Shown one piece after another: positions 33,415-46,203 of a stretch of 64,000 bases of DNA. The position numbers and the translations under genes are program-made. This stretch comes from Ganoderma boninense. Its lineage: Eukaryota > Basidiomycota > Agaricomycetes > Polyporales > Polyporaceae. Numbering within the stretch: the first letter of the stretch is position 1; every line of letters starts with the position of its first letter. The notes under the pieces are model-generated. The model saw only the letters and a program-made list of their open reading frames with translations. It did not search any database and was not told the DNA's origin. The DNA lies in the NCBI GenBank assembly GCA_002900995.3, contig CM035304.1:355498-419497 (forward strand), given 5' to 3'.

Positions 33415-34310
33415 GCGGTAGGCTCAGTATTCGAGGAGGGGGTCGTGGAGATAAGAGAGAGGAGAGGAGGGGAGGAGAGGGGAGAAAAGACGCAAGACGG
33501 AGCGCGCGCGTGTGCCGTGGGACTCCTGGAACGTTTGCGCTCGCTGGCTGGAGATACCCAGAGACTGGGGATTGTGTTCGAGCTGGGGTGTGTCTTCCCT
33601 TGTACCTGTACCTGTACTCGGCGTATTGGCGCGTTGTGGCCCTGTTCCTGAACGTTGAACGGTATTTGTGGCACGGTCTGAAATACCTTACATTGACTAC
33701 CTACTAGTTTGTTGTTGTCTGTCCTGTGGGTTTTGGCACCCGGTTGTTGAAAATGGATTTGTCCTCTGGTCTTGGTCTTCAACGTCAACGCGTGAACGTT
33801 GGAGTTTGCGTTCGTTTGAGCATCGCGCGTAGGGTGGTTGAACGGTAGGCGGAGGAGAGACACAAGTCGTCAGCTAGTACTGATGCCCGCCGACCCCGAG
33901 CGATCTGCGAGAGGTTGCGACTGGCACTTTAGGTTGCTGCCGTTTGGTTCCCCGGGTCCACTAGGCCACAGCACCATACAGCGGCTTCTAAGTCACGGCT
34001 GCCACCAGTATCCTCCTTGTCAATCACCCATCCTGTCCTCCTGCAGGTAGTCGCGGGCACATGTTCTGCGGGAGATGTAAGTGTATCAGGTCTTCTATTC
34101 ACTGCGCAACCCTTAACATAGTCTCGGCGGGCCGTGACTGGTCTCCGGAGAGTCAGTCTCAGTTCCATCACTGACATAAGGCTCCAATACTAGTATACAG
34201 ATATTTTCCCGTAAGACTGCCCTGCGTTCTTTCCCACATATGTATGTGGCCAGCACCGCTCAGCGCGCGAAGCGTGAAGCAGTTTACAACATGACCCCCG
34301 CACCCAAAGT
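33415..34310. other. Intergenic between convergent CFEM and acyltransferase-like genes
   Basis: 33440-33490 is purine-rich (GA) and could be 3' UTR. No supported ORF. Confidence 0.4.
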
Positions 34311-36539
34311 CTACAATTCATCCTCCACGACGAACGCGATCTGCTTCGCCACCCCGCTCACGAAGTCCTGCAGCACGTCCCTGTCAAAAACGTCTGGGGC
34401 CTTGCACGAAACCACGTTCATCAGCAACCGAACGATACGAGTGAACGTGACCAGCAGTCCCTGACAGGACCAAGGGGGAGCCCCCTCTCACCTGGAGCAA
34501 GACCGACAGCCGTCCGTGCATCGACCACGCGTGCACGATCCTGCCCGCCAAAAAAAAACGCACATCGCACACGCGCAGAGAAAACACCCACGGGCCCGGC
34601 CAGCGCACCGCAATGTGCATCTCGTCGACCCTGATCGCCGCTTCGCGCCCTCGCGCACCGTCCACGCAGTCCGAGTCGCCCTTCCCCTCTTTGTATATGT
34701 CGGCGGGGCGCGGCCACACCGGCGCGAGGTAGTTCTCGACGCGCCCGAGGTTCGTCACCGACGGGTAGTGCGTGGCCGTCCTGCCTCGTCCTGTCGTGCC
34801 GGTGCCCGGGGCGGGGGTTGCTGGCTTCATGTCCGGCTTCGTGGTGGCGCGGGGGACGGCGCGCGGCGCGACCTCGGCGAGGAGATGCGGGAGGCACGGG
34901 TTCGCGAGCCACGCGGCGTACTGCGTCTGCGCCTCGCGCAGCGCCCCGAGGAGGCGCGCCCTGCCCTCGGGGAGCGCGGCGAGGGGCGCGTAGGGGATGC
35001 GGTCCTGCATGACCACGGCGAGGCAGGAGACGAGGTGCTTGCGGCGGTCGAGGGGCGGCGGGAGGCGGTCGGTGAGGGAGATGCTAGTATGAGCAGCAGT
35101 AAGTGGCAGAGGCGGAGTCGGAGTTGGGGGCGGGCGTTGTCGTTGTGGCGATTGCGAGAGTGGGCGAGGATTGAATATTCGGGGGCGGAACACGTGAGAT
35201 GAGGCTGTGATGGAGTGCAGGCCTGCGCGGTATACTCACACGACGTCGGTGTTGATGTATGCGGTGTCCGCGTCTTCGGGCGGGACGGGGTGCTGCTCGA
35301 ACACGGCGAGGGCGCACGCGGCGTCGACGAGCTCGGAGAAGGTGTATCCGAGTCTCTTCAGCGCGCGCGCGATCTGCGCGGACTCCTCGGCGCTGAGCTT
35401 GACGAGCACCCGGTGCATCTTCCTGGGGTCAACGGCACGCGACGTGTCGCAGGGCATGCCGTGAGCGTGCTGCAAATGGATTTGAGTGGGGGGACAGCGA
35501 TATTCACTGGGCCTGGCGTGAGCATATCCGCGTGCCCTGATTCAACACATACCGTTTGGTCTGCGATGAGGGCGAGGAACCTCTCCACGAGCTCCGTGCC
35601 CTTCGTGTCCCAATCGTCCCGAGGCCCGCCAGTCGCGGTGATGGGTCCAGGGGGGAGGTTCGTCTGCTCCTTGCCCCACGCGAGCTCGTCGACGCTCGGC
35701 AATCCGGACGCCGTCATCCACTCTAGGAGCAAAGAGAGGGCGTTCAGGCCCGGCCGTCCGTCGATGACCGCGTGCGACGCGTGCAGACAGAGGAAGTAGG
35801 CGTTGAGCGTGCTGTCGGGGCGCGTGAGGTAGACGCGGAAGTACTGCTCGGAGCCGTCGGCGAGGACGTAAGGGATGTCGTTGTCCTCGTTGGTGGACTT
35901 GACGAACGAGTCCGGGTTGAGTGGGCTTTGCAGGTAGTGAACCGCTTTGTTGGCCCAGGCGCGGGCGGCTTCGACGCCCGCGAGGGGCGCGTACACCCAT
36001 GAGCCGAACTCGGGGTGGTGGAGGCCACGTTCTATCGTCGCGGCGATGAGGGGGCATTCGAATCTATGGATATATTGCGTGAGTGTTTCACCAATTGATA
36101 GTGGTAAGACCCTGTATGGAATGTACCCTACTCAAAGTATGAAGTAGACGGACTGTATGCTACGAATATTCCCCATGTGACGTCCTACTTACCTCAGTCT
36201 GACAACAGCTTCCTTCAGTCGCTCCTCGATATCGGCTTCATGGATCGTAGTCGTGAACTGGACACCGATAGCGAACTGGCTCACGCTGGAATGTTAATGC
36301 GTGAAGGACGACTTTGAGTACTCGGGCAGTGTCCAGAACAGGCATGGACAGCATGTACCCATCGTTGAGGCGCATTTTCTGATCATACCATAATTCCGAC
36401 CCAAGGAGAGGCCTGGCGCAGGTTAGTTGGGGACGAAGCGGGAATTGATGGGATCTAGTGCTGGAGGGGAAAGAACATACCGAGTAAACATACTGGCAGC
36501 CCGTGGATGCTGCTCCCAGCCAAGCTCTTTCTGAGACAT
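34311..36539 (-). CDS. CoA-dependent acyltransferase-fold protein (alcohol acetyltransferase/condensation-like), copy D
   Basis: Eight minus-strand exons: 36481-36539, 36360-36413, 36193-36285, 35553-36063, 35240-35469, 34592-35083, 34492-34540 and 34311-34400. They sum to 1578 nt (525 residues) with every phase consistent. Start: MSQKELGWEQHPRAASMFTR. The exon at 35553-36063 carries LCLHASHAVIDGRPGLNALS. Its HAVIDG is the HxxxDG motif of the chloramphenicol-acetyltransferase-like superfamily (BAHD, condensation domains, alcohol acetyltransferases), where the His is the general base. The size and two-lobed layout (second lobe with FSELVDAACALAVFE and TNLGRVENYLAPVWP) fit this superfamily. No carrier-protein or other domain is fused, so it is likely a stand-alone acyltransferase. 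Substrate unknown. There is no signal peptide. It is convergent with the CFEM gene; the same pair is repeated at 38-42 kb. Confidence 0.7.
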
Positions 36540-38149
36540 GTTACAATTGGGGAGCTGGTCGGCGAAGCGGACTGTACCGTGCACTGGTGGGAGACGAGGG
36601 GATGCCGAGTCTCGAGCAAGTGGGGAAGAGACCGCTTCTTATAATCCGTCTCGACTGGACGCTATCTTCATGAAAGACTCGTACTGGGTAGGAGAGTACC
36701 TCATACTGGAATTTTGAGTTGCAAAGATAACTGAGGGGACAGATTAGTGACAGGGAGTAGGGAAGGCCGCCAGTGCAGGAGGTCGAAGTCCGAGTGGGGA
36801 TGCGTTTTCATGCAGTTCATATGCATAAGACACGCTTCCGTGTGTCAGTACTTTGTCTCTCGGTGTTGGCTGTATGGTAGAGTATTGGACCAGGTTAGCA
36901 GCAGTGTACAGACTCGGAAATGCGACTGACGGAAACAGCCGGACCTTCGTTCCCACGCACGGGCCTTACACACTGCGCGTCGCTGACGTCATCTCAACCC
37001 TGCCAGTTTGCAGCGGGAAGCCTCGTTTTTCTCTTGCTGCATGAACTAGAGCAAACCCCCTACTACCCATATCCCCTTCGCTCTACCAGGCGGTCATCTT
37101 CGAAAGTCTTTCCGCTTTGAGTGTCATCTTCCCCTGCGCCTGATGACCTACCTGGCTTGCCATGGACGCCCTCACTGCACCTCAGGCGACTCGAACTTGC
37201 CGCTGGTGGATCTCTGGTATCTCAATCGATTTATCAATCTTGGTTTGGTCCATCGTATTCCGAGCTTGGCGCACACAAGACAGGTCTTCTGTTCCTTCCT
37301 TTAGCGTGGCTCCCGTACATGTCTAGCTATCAGGGCTTCCCCACCGGACTCCTACTGTTCCAACATACCAACGCTCACGGGCAACATGTACGTCTTCCAC
37401 GGCATCTGTACTCATTATCATGACGGCCGACTGGCATGTTTGTGGCCTGGAGAATGTAAGAGGGTGAGCGCGAACGCATTCAGATTGGGGTCCATGACTT
37501 CGCGGTAAGCCACACCTCATCATTCCCGCTGTTCCATCTTGTGCATCCCCGTTTCTATCTCAGGCTCCACCGTCCTTGCGTGGCTCAATGGCCCTTGTGA
37601 TAGATACAACCCTGCACCGTCCACTACGACCTCACTAGTCCCGGCCCATGTCGCTCTACCTTGGCTGCCTATCTTGCTTCGTCTCATCGCTCCCATGGAC
37701 GGGCCGACCTGTCGCACTCTGCTAGGCTTGCTTTGAATCTCGACAGTCCACCCTACCAACTGAATGCTGTTGTATCCCGGACTCGTTGGCGGGTTTACCC
37801 GGGACCAGCGAGACTCCATGCCTGCGTCGGAGGCGAGCTTCATGTATGTTGTCCTGTCTGCATCATCTAATTATTTGGACCTGCTACTCCCGTTCGCTGC
37901 CTGCCAAGGAGAGCATAGAGCTCGTTATATGCGTGATCGACTGCGCATAGAAGAACCAGTAGACGGCGGCGGTTCCGTGCAAGTGCATACTTCTTGAGCA
38001 CGTATATGTGCGAGGTTCTGGACGAGCCCCCGGCTGCAGTCTCGACCCATTGTTTTCCACACGCGTCTCGATTCATTCGTCCTCTATATCGCGCAACCTC
38101 CTGGTTCCAACGCATACACTCTGCTCCGTAACTTCCGGTGCTCCCTCAT
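36540..38149. other. Intergenic, no supported gene
   Basis: The left part is the 5' side of the acyltransferase-like gene. Plus-strand ORFs at 37121-37423 and 37539-37736 show no recognisable motif. Confidence 0.4.
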
Positions 38150-39020
38150 ACCACTGTTGTGACTTTCAGACTGTGTTTTCATACACCAACACTACGACTC
38201 CAAGTCTCGGCTGCAAGATATGGATGCACGACTGTTTCTGTGTGCAACGGCCTTCCTGTCCCCTGCCAGCACGCAACACCTGCATCAATGCATCTCCCCC
38301 AACATCACCGGTCACCTCTCCACGGCGGCAAGCCCGCACCTGCTTCCAGCAGCAGTGTACGTCCGTCGAGATCGAGGCCGTGGACGCCCTAGGCCTCCAG
38401 CCAGACCCGGGCATCCGGAGTTTGCGAGCGGTCTGCCCCCACCGTTTCAGTCATCTTCCAATCCTTACATTGTTCAGTCCCTTGTGTCGTCCCTTGCGCC
38501 ATTCAGCTGTCTTCGAGCGCATCAGTCTGTGGGAATCTAGCACGCCGCCGGTGTCCGCGGCGCGGGTCGCGAGTCTGCGCCCTTCTCCTTCGCTGTACGC
38601 GAGCCAAAACCATTTCCAGAACTCGTCCGCGTCGCACGGCCGTGAGTCACGGCGTTCTCCCTGCTCGCCGACCTTGAACGTGACCGCGCGTCCCAACTAG
38701 CATCGTCGCGCAGGCTGGGGCCCAACCACCCTCTCCCTCCGCTGCGCGTGTTTCTTCTCATCCGTGTGTGCGTCGCCCTCCATATGTCCTCTTTGCTCCG
38801 TCTAGATCTTCGCGTGCCATATTGCCTGTCCCTCCTGCTCGTGCTGGCTGGCGCGCCCACATGTACCCCGCTCCGTGATTCCAGGGAGCGACTGCCGAGC
38901 CGTCGTTATCCTGTCGAACGCACTCCAGCTCTGGGCGCGTCCTGGTCAGTGGTCGGCGGCCTCGAGCTGACGCGTCGCGTCGCCGCACTCAATTGCGACC
39001 GCCCCGAGCGCGGAACCGTC
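38150..39020 (+). pseudogene. Decayed CFEM gene copy
   Basis: About 38205-38400 still encodes cysteine-rich pieces resembling the CFEM gene: RTCFQQQCTSVEIEAVDALG matches the SCLQKSCTSAEVQAAMALES region encoded near 32610-32665. About 38555-38640 also matches intronic sequence of the functional gene (around 32810-32895, GCGGCGCGGG...CGTCCGCGTCGC). There is no signal peptide, the first cysteine pair is lost and the frame is broken. Because intron sequence is shared, this is a DNA-level duplicate that died. Confidence 0.6.
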
Positions 39021-39793
39021 GACGGGCCATACAGTGCCTAGTGTTTGCGGAGGAGGGGTGAGGGGAGGGGGCAGGCCAGGAGAATTTGCCCGCGCGGGAG
39101 ACGAATTTATGAAAGGGGTGCTTTAAGTGTCCGACTCTGGTGAGCGATATCGATATCTGCTCGCGACAGACTTCATTTTCCATCCTGGTCCTCCTTCGGC
39201 GCGCCGCAGACAACGCTCGAAATCGGCTGTCGTCTGCCTTATCGATACATTCGTGCGTCCTGAGGCCGAGCGAGCTGGGAAAAGGATAGCGATTAGCAAC
39301 TTTCGTGAACGTTGTGCAGAGGTAGCAGCAGACAAGCTGTCTTACGAGATCCGATGGCGGGTTCTCGTTTCTCACATGGGATAAACGCCGTGTCGCAAAG
39401 ACTCAGCAATGAATAGGTGGCGGCTCGGCACACATCAATGTATGCGTTTCAGTTTTTCTGTCAGCGCGTAGGACAACCGAGCCCGACGGGGTGTGGGTTA
39501 TCAAGGTGGAAACGATGCAAGTCAGAGTCGCATATTTCACGTCGGGCGTCGTCAACCTGGAAGCATAAGCATAGCCTGTAATGCACGACGCGTTCTACTT
39601 GGTGTCACGCCTGTTCCATGCTTCGACACAAAGTGCGTAGATCTCCTGCAGAAATATCTTTCTGAAAGCCGTAAAGTTACTATGTTGAGGATCTCCAGAC
39701 TGGACAAGCCAGGTTGACAGGGTCCACCCCGAGCACGCCGCGGTCAGTGCTGATCCGGATGCGAAGCAATACGAGCAAGTACGCACCCTAACT
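39021..39793. other. Intergenic, no supported gene
   Basis: No recognisable ORF on either strand. The segment lies between the CFEM relic and the 3' end of the second acyltransferase-like gene. Confidence 0.4.
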
Positions 39794-41909
39794 CTACTCC
39801 ACGAGGAAAGACATCTGCTTCACGATCCCACTGATGAAGTCCTGCAGCACGTCCCTATCCCAAACATCCCCGGCCTGCCACGAAAACACAACGCATCAGT
39901 ACCCCCATGAATATTCACACCCAACAACCACCGCAGGGAAGACACAAGTACTCACTTGAAGCATGACGGACAGCCGCCCCTGCATCGACCACGCATGCAC
40001 GGTCCTAAGCACCCCGCGAGAGCGAAAACGCAACCAGAACGCGTCAGTCACCAACGAGCGAGCGGAACGAGCACCACTCACGGCGTGAAATACATGCTCC
40101 CCATCCGGCACGCGATGTGCATCCCGTCCACCCTCGCCACCACCTCCCCTCCCTCCCGCCCGCGCCCGAACGCGGCCACACCGGCGCGACGTAGTTCTCG
40201 ACCCGCCCGACGTTCGTCATCGTCGGCGCGTACACGCCCGGGCCGGGCGGGGGGAGCTCCGGGGCCTTCGTCGGGGAGATCTGCGGCGCGAGCGCCGCGA
40301 TGAGGTGCGGGAGGCACGGCTCCGCGAGCCACGAGTCGTAGTGCGCCTTGGCGCTGCGCATCACTGTAAGGAGGCGCGCTTTGCCCGCGAGTGGGGCGAG
40401 CGGCGCGTACGCGACGCTGTAGGGGGTGTAGGTCATGCAGGAGACGAGGTGCCGCCGGCGGTCGACGGTGGGCGGGAGGCGGTCTGTGATCGCGACCCTG
40501 ACGGCGCGGGAAAGGGTAGATAGGAATTGAGCACAGTGTTATGACCTCGGTACCCGGGGCACGAAGGGTGTGAACGGAGAGGCGGAGGGGAGAAGGCGAC
40601 GTACAGGCTGGCCCCCTTCATGCAGGCGGTGTCGACTTCGTCCGCGGGGACGGGCTTCTGCTCGAACGCGGCGACGATGGAGGCTGCGTCGATCAGTTCG
40701 GAGAACGTGAATCCGAGAGCCTTGACGGCGCGCGTGACCTTCGCGGTCTCCTCCGCCGTGAGCTTGACGAGGAGCCGGTGCGCCTTTCCGGGGGTCCTGG
40801 GGATCGAGGTATCGCAGTCCAAGCCATGAGAGGGCTTGTAGTGAGAAGAAACATGGGTATATGAGGTTTATAAACGCCTGATATATGCCATGGGGACGTA
40901 CCGTTTTGTCTGCTCCAGCGGCATGGAACCTGTCCACCATCGCCGTCCCCTTTGTGCTCCAGTCCTCCCGCGGCCCGCCGGTCACGGTTATAGGCCCGGG
41001 AGGGAGGTTCTTGTGCTCCGTGCCCCATGCGAGCTCGTCGATGCTGGACAAACCCGGGGTCGTCACAAACTCCAGCAGCAGAGAGAGCGCGTTGAGAGCC
41101 GGCTTCGCGTCGAGGACCGAGTGCGACGTGTGCACAGAGAGGAGGTACGTGTTCAGCGTGCAGTCCGGGCGCGTCAGGTACACGCGGAAGAGCTGCTCTG
41201 AGCCATCGGCAAGAACGTAAGGGATCTGGTGGGTCTCGACCGTTGACTGGAGGAACGATTCCGAATCGATCGGGTCCGGGAGGTAGTAGACCACCTTGTC
41301 TGCCCACTCGCGTGCTGCCTCGGTGTTGGCGGGGGACGCATATACCCAGGAGCCGAACTCAGGTTGGTGAAGACCTCGCTCGATCGTCGCAGCGATGAGG
41401 GGGCATTCAAACCTGAAGGATTAGTGAGTATCGCGTGGAATGACCGACCCCGACTGACATCGAAGGAGCTATCCGCAGACAGTTATGTAGCACCCGTGGT
41501 GCCTGACTGACGGATCGGCGCCGTTGCTGGGGTATATGCGCGAGGTGGATGTATCCGTTCTGATATGGAATCAGCGTACTCACCTCAGCCTGATGACCGC
41601 CTCTTTCAATCGAGCCTCAATATCGCGTTCATGAATGGTGGTAGTGAGCTGGACCCCGATGGCGAACTGGCTCAGGCTGGTGTTTTTCGGCAACCCTGAC
41701 CTCAACATTCAGGCAATACTTGAGTTGGACACACCACTCACCCATCGTAGAATCGCATTGACTGGTCGGTCCAAATCTCTGAACCAAGCAGGGGACTACA
41801 GACGAAGGATCAGCATCATCGAATGGACGATATGAAGACATCAAACGGACCGAGTATATGCACCGGTCCGGCCGGCGTACTGGTCCCATCCGGGCTCTGG
41901 TCCAGACAT
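39794..41909 (-). CDS. CoA-dependent acyltransferase-fold protein, copy E (frame-broken)
   Basis: A paralogue of the gene at 34311-36539 with the same exon order. The first exon, 41851-41909, encodes MSGPEPGWDQYAGRTGAYTR and is exactly 59 nt, as in copy D. The next exons encode PLLGSEIWTDQSMRFYDG and LSQFAIGVQLTTTIHERDIE. The catalytic exon has SVHTSHSVLDAKPALNALS: HxxxD is kept but the Gly after Asp is Ala. Later exons give FTFSELIDAASIVAAFE and TNVGRVENYVAPVWPRS. After that, the continuation homologous to copy D (VARVDGMHIACRMGSM) is in another frame, with the break in a G-rich run at about 40150-40180. This may be a single-base indel or an assembly error. The 3' exons (TVHAWSMQGRLSVMLQ; VLQDFISGIVKQM) are intact, so any loss of function is recent. 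Confidence 0.65.
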
Positions 41910-42759
41910 ATCGCAGAGGATGTTCGGATACGTTGTGTGGGTATGAGTACGACTGGGGTGGGGATGATATCGATGTGCTTGGATCAGTTCACATTGATGA
42001 TGGTGGGTTTTATCGGCAGTGGACGAGCAGTGGGCGAGTCATGGCACGGTTCCGACGGCTGCACGGCTCGCCAGCGACTGTTCGCCGATGGCTCCGTATC
42101 CTTCCCAACTCACATCTCCACGCAGGAGCCGGCGGATGGGTTCTCAGATGCTTGGAACAGGACTTACCGGCGTAGCCTTCTGGTTCTTGGCTGTTGCAGA
42201 ACAAGTCCTCTCTCTTCCGGTCTTTGATCGGGCATCCTCAGATAAGGGAGCGTCCACGACGTGACCGCTCTGGGTCCGCATGTGCGCTACGGTTGTTCGA
42301 CCACCAAGACAGCAGGGAGTGGTAAATTGGGCACCAGCATGCGAATCCGAGCGGCGGTGGTGCTTGGTGGAGGTGAAAAGCAAGATCCGCGCTCTGGTTT
42401 AGCGCCGGACCTCGCAATGCGATATCGGCGCTTGATCGGCGCTACTGTACCCAGCCTCAGCCCGACTCCAACTCCGTCTCTGTCTGATTCTGCTTTCCCT
42501 GGAAGTTTGCTCCGAGTGGTTCGTCTCAGAATCTACGTACTGTGTCCTCCACTCCTCCACCTACTACATTTGGTTGTCGAGATAATACTCTGAGTTGACT
42601 CAGGTACGTTTCACTGCTGGAATGCACTGCCCCACCTTCCCTATGGCCTGGCTACTCCGATCACGGCGACCACCCGCATGCGCCCCGGGCCCCGGGCCTC
42701 AGTGTCGCTCGTCACTACCGTCCGAATTTGGGAGAGGACAAAGCATTGAAGACATATAT
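41910..42759. other. Intergenic, no supported gene
   Basis: ORFs on both strands lack recognisable features. This would include the promoter of the minus-strand acyltransferase-like gene ending at 41909. Confidence 0.4.
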
Positions 42760-44020
42760 GAATGCGGAGATGTATGAATTGTTTACAGCAGAGGAAAGCA
42801 GACTTCCTGGAAGCGGCGCCGGGGTTCAACCCGGGGCCATAGATTGCGACTGAGAGTCATGTCATGAAGTGGATTCGTCCGACATCGGATATATGACCTT
42901 TGGGGCTGGATCCGTCCTGAGACCACCGATAATTCGGGACTGGTGCTGCGGATGAAACTTAAGTCAGTGTCGCATTTCCTGCCGCTACTCATGCATGAGG
43001 CTGGGAGTCCATCTCAAACCTCCCCAGCTTCACCAAAGTTGGGATTACTATGCTCCGGATGAATGTGAGAGTGGTTCCTGGAACTGCGGGTTCCGTGGGG
43101 TCTATACAATTATAGAGTTCAAAATTCCACGCCGGATTGTGCTTTCATTATGAAATCCCAGTAGGGCACAACATACAATTTCGCAGTTCCCGGAGATCGG
43201 AGCATGAGCTCAGGGTTACTCCAACTTCTGTGCCGAATAAACATTAGAAATACTGTTATGGGACAGAGAGAGAAGCCATATGTATCTTATGACCACTGAC
43301 GAGAGACAGGCGACTCAAGAGCGGTGTGTACCAGAGCGATGCCAATAATATCTAGTTGTCTCAACCTTGGGTCCCATGTTGTTATCAGCGTCTCTGCGCC
43401 ATAAATGTTGCTATCCAAGGACTAGAAAATCCCATATTCGGCTCGGTGTGCCACATGATGAATGCTACCACACACTTACCGCCAGCTCATGAAGCTTGAA
43501 GGTCCGGTTCGAAGGCCACTTCGGAGCCGCTGAGCTGATGAGTTCGCTGCATGCATATGAAGGCTGGAACGCGGCCGATCGTCGTTGACTCGATTGAGCT
43601 GCGCCGCAACACGGACATAGAGTGTTTGGCGATGCGTACCGGACACGTCGAGCAAATTCGCCGAATGTGGGGTTTCCGATCTTGAGAGTGGATGAGCTTT
43701 CGAGGGAAGAAATGTCGGTCAGAAAACGAGGGTGTAGTGGGATATAAGGGAGGGTCTTCGACTTGTTAGATATTTAGCAGCATTCTAGTCAGAACGACGG
43801 GAAGCACGGAAGGATTACTCGTGGAAGTGGAAGTGTGGAAAGTTTGTCCGATCAAGTGGACGAACGTGCCCGGGTATGCCAGCCTTCCCTGGAGGGCTCC
43901 CGTGAACCTGTATAGAGAGGTGATGCAGGGGAGATGCGTGGAATAGAGGAGCCTGATTTGTGCCTGGGCACTCCAATCCCGGCAGACGAGAGCTCAGCTG
44001 GGACGAGGAGGTCCAAGTTT
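42760..44020 (-). pseudogene. Decayed F-box-like gene copy
   Basis: On the plus strand, the bases CAATCCCGGCAGACGAGAGC at about 43975 are identical to part of copies B and C (around 13917 and 18803), where they encode the ALVCRDW segment on the minus strand. About 43580-43750 on the minus strand reads TLKIGNPTFGEFARRVRYAS, matching TTFRTFSEFARML. About 43010-43050 resembles the LSKLGKL end of copy B. The frame is broken throughout. This is a dead minus-strand member of the copy A-C subfamily. Confidence 0.5.
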
Positions 44021-44237
44021 TCCAATTCGTCTGCTATAATTGGTTAGAAGAAGACAGACGGTGATTTTTTGACTCGGGACACACCTAATAACGTTTGGCA
44101 GGTTACTGGAGAACCTGTTATGTACTTAAGCCTGCCTTCCCCGAGCCTTTTGTCGGTATCCACTGCAGCAGGCCCATCATATCTCCTCCTCGAGCACTAT
44201 CTACAATCCTCCATACCAACAGTCCCAATCTACCAGC

Positions 44238-46203
44238 ATGGCAGATCTAGACACCCTCTCTGTGCGATCCACTCCCTCGCTCCCGATTGAGGTCTGGCAG
44301 CTCGTCATGAATGCTGTCTGCGCCGCAACGACCTACTCAACCTTCTACTCAAACAAAGCCGACTACGGCTCCTGGGCCCTCGTCTGCCGCGCCTGGCGCA
44401 CCTGCGCTCAGACCGTCCTCTTCCACTTCGTCGAGCTCACCTCCACCGCCGAACTTCGCCGCTTTGCCGCGCTCCTCTGCACCTCGCCACACCTCGCCGT
44501 ATACATCCACACGATCCGGGTGTACAGCACCGATTTGCATACGGATGACAACGTCCTTGCGCTCCTCCCTTCCGTCCTTCCTGGGGATGTGTTACCTAAC
44601 TTCTGGTGCCTCATCGTCAGACGCATCACCAAGTACGACACATGGCATCCTCACGCCTCACACGCCGAGTACCAGCCCAGCGACGAGCTCGCATACATGC
44701 CCCTGCCCCTCGACCCTCACCCTAATACAGACACTGCTGGAAGATCCGTGAATGGGGGAGGGAGCTTCCTGAAAGGGCTCGAGGCACACTTCACGGGGCT
44801 CTCGGAGCTGCACCTGTCGAATGCGACCTTCGAGACGTTCGACGCTCTCGCGCAAACTCTGCATGCGCTACCGAACTTGCGCATGCTTTCCTGCATCAGA
44901 CTCCGGTGGCGCGCCCTCGGAGATATGCCGGAGTGTCTGGTAAGGAAGAACGAAGGCCAACGCAGGGGACACCGGGGTCAGGAGAAGGGGTTCTTGCCGA
45001 AGCTCCGGGACTTGACGGTGCGTCTTCCATTTTCTCTCTTCCAAGGACGAACCCGGCAGGAATGACGCATAAGCTCGCGCGGGTCGTCGTGCGCCGTAGA
45101 CAGACGAAACTAACATGCATGCGCACGTTGCAGATATTGTACATGGACCTGCACGGCGTCGAACGGCTTCTCGCCGCGCTTGCACGTCCCGCCGCGCTCG
45201 AGCGACTCTACGTCGACTGCCCGCACTACTGCCCTATGACCTTCTTTTATCCGCGTAAGCCCCACCTACAGCCATAAATTGACCTGCTCGCCTTTCTCAT
45301 CCATTATTAACCCCTCCGCTTACCGCCTCTAGCATCGGCGGACCCTGCAACTGGAACGCCAGTCGGGATCGATCTGCGCGCGTTCTCGGGGCTGGGCACG
45401 CTCTGGCTCTGTCTCCCGTTCACGCTGTCCGCGTGCAGAGAGCTCCCCGATATGGTCGCCACGCTCCTCCATACGTGGACTTCCGCAACAGAGGGCATAG
45501 ACGTGCTGCGGAAGCTGACGCTCACACCGTCGTCGGAAGCGAGGTTCACGCGCGCGGAGTTCGCAGACGTTCTTCGCGCGCTCGCGCCTGTGATCGAAGA
45601 CGTGTTAGGGGAGCTCCCGCTGCAACGAGAAAACGAGGACGGTAACAAAGCGGAGGAAAGCGACACAGATGGATGGAACAGGGCGTCGGTGATTGTGGAT
45701 GTGTGCGTCGTGGAACAGGCGGGCATGCGGGAGTGGTGGCGGGAGGCGGCGCGGGAGAGTTTCGTGCGGCTATATGCGAGGGGGAGGCTCCATTCGTCGT
45801 TCGAGAAGCGTAAGTGGACGTCTCCTCCAAGCTCCTCGTTTTAGTGATAGAGAGGCTAATTCTACTGCGCCCCTTGTGCACGCTCTCGGAAGCCTTCTGG
45901 CCGGAAGCCCAGTGGCACGATGCTGAGGACACATTACTGGGCGGTGGGCCCGGGCCCGCGGGTGGGGGGCAGATTGTGGTTGTGCCTGAAAACAATGCAC
46001 CCGAGGGTGGAGGACATGTGTCGAACGGCATGATGCGCTGGATACGAGGGTCGTCGCGGTTTACAGGGTTTCGACCGCTCAGTTGGAAGGTGAGCGTGAA
46101 TCAGGTGCCACTGACCATCTGTAATATCGATAGTGACCGCATGACGGCTTTATTTGCTACAGAAGGGCTTTCATGCGGTGCGACGGAGCCTCTCGTAACT
46201 TAA
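44238..46203 (+). CDS. F-box-like / leucine-rich protein (family copy F, second subfamily)
   Basis: Four exons: 44238-45017, 45134-45254, 45333-45809 and 45893-46203 (1689 nt, 562 residues, phases consistent). Start: MADLDTLSVRSTPSLPIEVW. F-box-like segment: LPIEVWQLVMNAV, then SWALVCRAWRTCAQTVLFHF. Middle: DNVLALLPSVLPGDVLPNF, ELAYMPLPLD, FETFDALAQTLHALPNLRML. Exon 2: LYMDLHGVERLLAALARPA. Exon 3: GIDLRAFSGLGTLWLCLPFT and ARFTRAEFADVLRALAPVIE. Last exon: FWPEAQWHDAED. It shares the family layout with copies A-C but is longer and forms its own subfamily with the gene at 56465. Intact, and convergent with the Copia element 286 bp downstream. Function is inferred from the F-box family only. Confidence 0.75.

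Noticed and set aside
31911..33863. 650-codon minus-strand ORF over the CFEM gene
   Set aside because: Arg/Ala/Gly-rich composition typical of antisense GC-rich frames; the plus strand has a signal peptide, eight CFEM cysteines and consistent introns.
34516..35202. Long plus-strand ORFs at 34516-35202 and 35215-35799
   Set aside because: Antisense shadows of the GC-rich acyltransferase-like exons on the minus strand.
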